Part shown: positions 5,598 through 6,930 of the stretch, in pieces
Layout of the letters: every line of letters begins with the position of its first letter
Position numbering within the stretch: position 1 is the stretch's first letter
Assembly: GCA_002480935.1 (NCBI GenBank)
Contig: DLDC01000047.1
Location: 1-6,930 of the forward strand
Source: Prevotella sp. UBA7782
Lineage (GTDB): Bacteria; Bacteroidota; Bacteroidia; Bacteroidales; Bacteroidaceae
Reading direction: 5' to 3'
Length of the DNA: 6,930 bases
Position numbers and translations under genes: made by a program
The notes under the pieces: generated by a model
What the model was told of the DNA's origin: nothing
What the model saw: only the letters and a program-made list of their open reading frames with translations
The model's database searches: none

Positions 5598-6930
5598 ATG
5601 GATTGGTTTATCGACTTATTTAGAAATCAAGACACCGTAGCTCACATTGTTCTGCTCTATGCCTTGGTTATTTCTGTTGGTGTTTATTTAGGGAAGATAA
5701 AGATAGGAGGCATCTCTTTGGGTATGACCTTCGTGCTCTTTGTCGGCATCGTGGCCGGACATATCGGCTTCACAGCGCCCCTTACGGTACTTAATTTCCT
5801 ACAAGACTTCGGCCTGATACTATTCGTTTTCATGATAGGTATGCAGGTTGGGCCCGGCTTCTTTGAGAGTTTTGGCAAGGGAGGCGTTAAGCTTAACGTG
5901 CTCTCATGCGTTACCGTGTTGCTCAACATCTTGGTAATGTTTGCCTGCTATTACATCTTCTTCTACAAGAACCACAACCCCAACGACCTGCCTATGATGA
6001 TTGGTACCCTCTATGGTGCCGTAACCAACACGCCGGGTCTTGGTGCTGCCAACGAAGCTTTGCACTCTGTGTTCAGCGGAGGCAACATTCCCACCATCGC
6101 GTCGGGCTATGCTTGCGCCTATCCCTTGGGCGTTTTGGGCATCATAGGCGCGCTTCTGGCCATCAAGTTCTTCTTTCACATCTCCTTTGCTGATGAGAAC
6201 GAACAGCTTAATGAGCTCGAAGGCGACAACCCCCACGCCAAACCACACTCTATGTTCCTGCGTGTAGACAACGCGTATATAGCCGGCCGCACGCTGCATG
6301 AGATTTCGCAGTTCCTCAACCGCGACTTCGTTTGCACGCGTATCAAGCATAAAGACGTCATCTCATTGCCCAAACGCGACACTGTTTTGGAGAAAGATGA
6401 TGAGGTGCTCATCGTATGTCCGGAGGCTGACGCTGAGGCTATACAGGCCTTTATAGGCCCGGAGATACACCCAGACTGGCATGAGGAAGACTCTGAGCAG
6501 CCCATGGTGAGTCGTCGAATAGTTATTACCAACTCAACCATGAACGGCAAGGTGCTTGGCAAGATGCACTTCGCCAGCGTCTACGGAGTGAACATCACGC
6601 GCGTGACAAGGCAGGGTATGGACCTCTTTGCCAACCGTAATCACCACTTCCTGGTAGGAGATAGGATTATGGTAGTGGGACCGGAGGAGAACGTAAACCG
6701 TGTTGCCGAGATGATGGGCAACTCGTCACGTAGGCTCAACGCGCCAAACATAGCCACCATCTTCATCGGTATCATCATCGGTATACTCTTCGGCAGTCTG
6801 CCCATATCCATTCCGGGAATGCCTGTTCCGCTCAAGTTGGGCTTGGCCGGTGGCCCGCTCATCATCGCCATACTCATTGGCCGGTATGGCTATAGGTTCC
6901 ATCTGGTTACCTATACCACCACATCTGCCA
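5598..6930 (+). CDS. YidE/YbjL/AspT-family putative transporter with two RCK_C (TrkA_C) domains, 3' end missing
   Basis: I translated this frame by hand: 444 codons with no stop run off the window edge; family members are about 550 residues, so roughly 110 residues are missing. It is an inner-membrane protein. The first half has hydrophobic segments at about 16-32, 39-57, 62-82, 101-123 and 166-192, with the family-like LYGAVTNTPGLGAANEAL (138-155). A cytosolic section follows with two RCK_C-like domains (about 217-288 and 303-374; each shows a G..L.E or G.VLG start and a D.V.IV/VV.P end), joined by an acidic linker. The second membrane half begins near 384 and repeats the layout. AspT itself exchanges aspartate and alanine; for YidE/YbjL-like members the substrate is unknown, so I name no substrate. 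The ATG at 5598 gives the expected MDWFIDLF start. An in-frame ATG at 5556 would add 14 residues, but it would lie before the predicted transcription start. Confidence 0.9.
   Translation, partial: MDWFIDLFRNQDTVAHIVLLYALVISVGVYLGKIKIGGISLGMTFVLFVGIVAGHIGFTAPLTVLNFLQDFGLILFVFMIGMQVGPGFFESFGKGGVKLNVLSCVTVLLNILVMFACYYIFFYKNHNPNDLPMMIGTLYGAVTNTPGLGAANEALHSVFSGGNIPTIASGYACAYPLGVLGIIGALLAIKFFFHISFADENEQLNELEGDNPHAKPHSMFLRVDNAYIAGRTLHEISQFLNRDFVCTRIKHKDVISLPKRDTVLEKDDEVLIVCPEADAEAIQAFIGPEIHPDWHEEDSEQPMVSRRIVITNSTMNGKVLGKMHFASVYGVNITRVTRQGMDLFANRNHHFLVGDRIMVVGPEENVNRVAEMMGNSSRRLNAPNIATIFIGIIIGILFGSLPISIPGMPVPLKLGLAGGPLIIAILIGRYGYRFHLVTYTTTSA

Noticed and set aside
5904..6350. Open frames on both strands (5904-6350 -, 5906-6193 +, 6176-6562 -) in the right part
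   Set aside because: All overlap the transporter, whose 444-codon + frame has clear membrane segments and RCK_C-like domains. The others are shadows.
1..6930. CRISPR arrays, tRNA or rRNA genes, insertion sequences, toxin-antitoxin or phage defence modules
   Set aside because: Nothing of the kind was seen. The genes fill almost the whole window, and the three gaps or leaders (3682-3748, 5420-5597 and the window start) are explained or too short.

Overview
The window reads as ordinary chromosomal DNA from a Bacteroidota bacterium, most likely order Bacteroidales and probably Prevotella-like. I infer this from the type of each protein and the gene order coaBC - DUF4835 - recN, from Bacteroidota-style signal peptides ending in Ala-Gln, from the near absence of Shine-Dalgarno sites, and from a TAnnTTTG promoter element of the Bacteroides type. 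The genus is inferred from sequence feel and was not tested by a search.

Layout: all five genes lie on the + strand. (1) Bases 2-1069 hold the 3' part of coaBC, the bifunctional coenzyme A biosynthesis enzyme, with its N-terminal end cut off by the window edge. (2) 1066-2013 is a secreted DUF4835 protein, a Bacteroidota family that some annotations link to type IX secretion (PorD). (3) 2014-3681 is recN, the SMC-like DNA repair ATPase. These three are packed with a 4-base ATGA overlap and then a direct TAA|ATG junction, so they very probably form one translationally coupled operon. (4) After a 67-base gap, 3749-5419 encodes an exported protein with an N-terminal trypsin/HtrA-like fold that has lost its catalytic triad, followed by TPR repeats. 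A strong, nearly perfect hairpin (5428-5479) closes this unit. (5) A new transcription unit begins with a Bacteroides-type -7 element (5569-5576) downstream of a 10-bp inverted repeat (5523-5559). It encodes a YidE/YbjL/AspT-type membrane transporter with two RCK_C (TrkA_C) domains, cut off by the right edge of the window.

No RNA genes, CRISPR arrays, insertion sequences or prophage traits were seen, and no intergenic stretch exceeds 180 bases. I found no convincing new multi-gene system. The points most worth a second look are the pseudoprotease-TPR protein, the two replaced catalytic residues in CoaC, the DUF4835 gene embedded between CoA synthesis and DNA repair, and the structured promoter region in front of the transporter.
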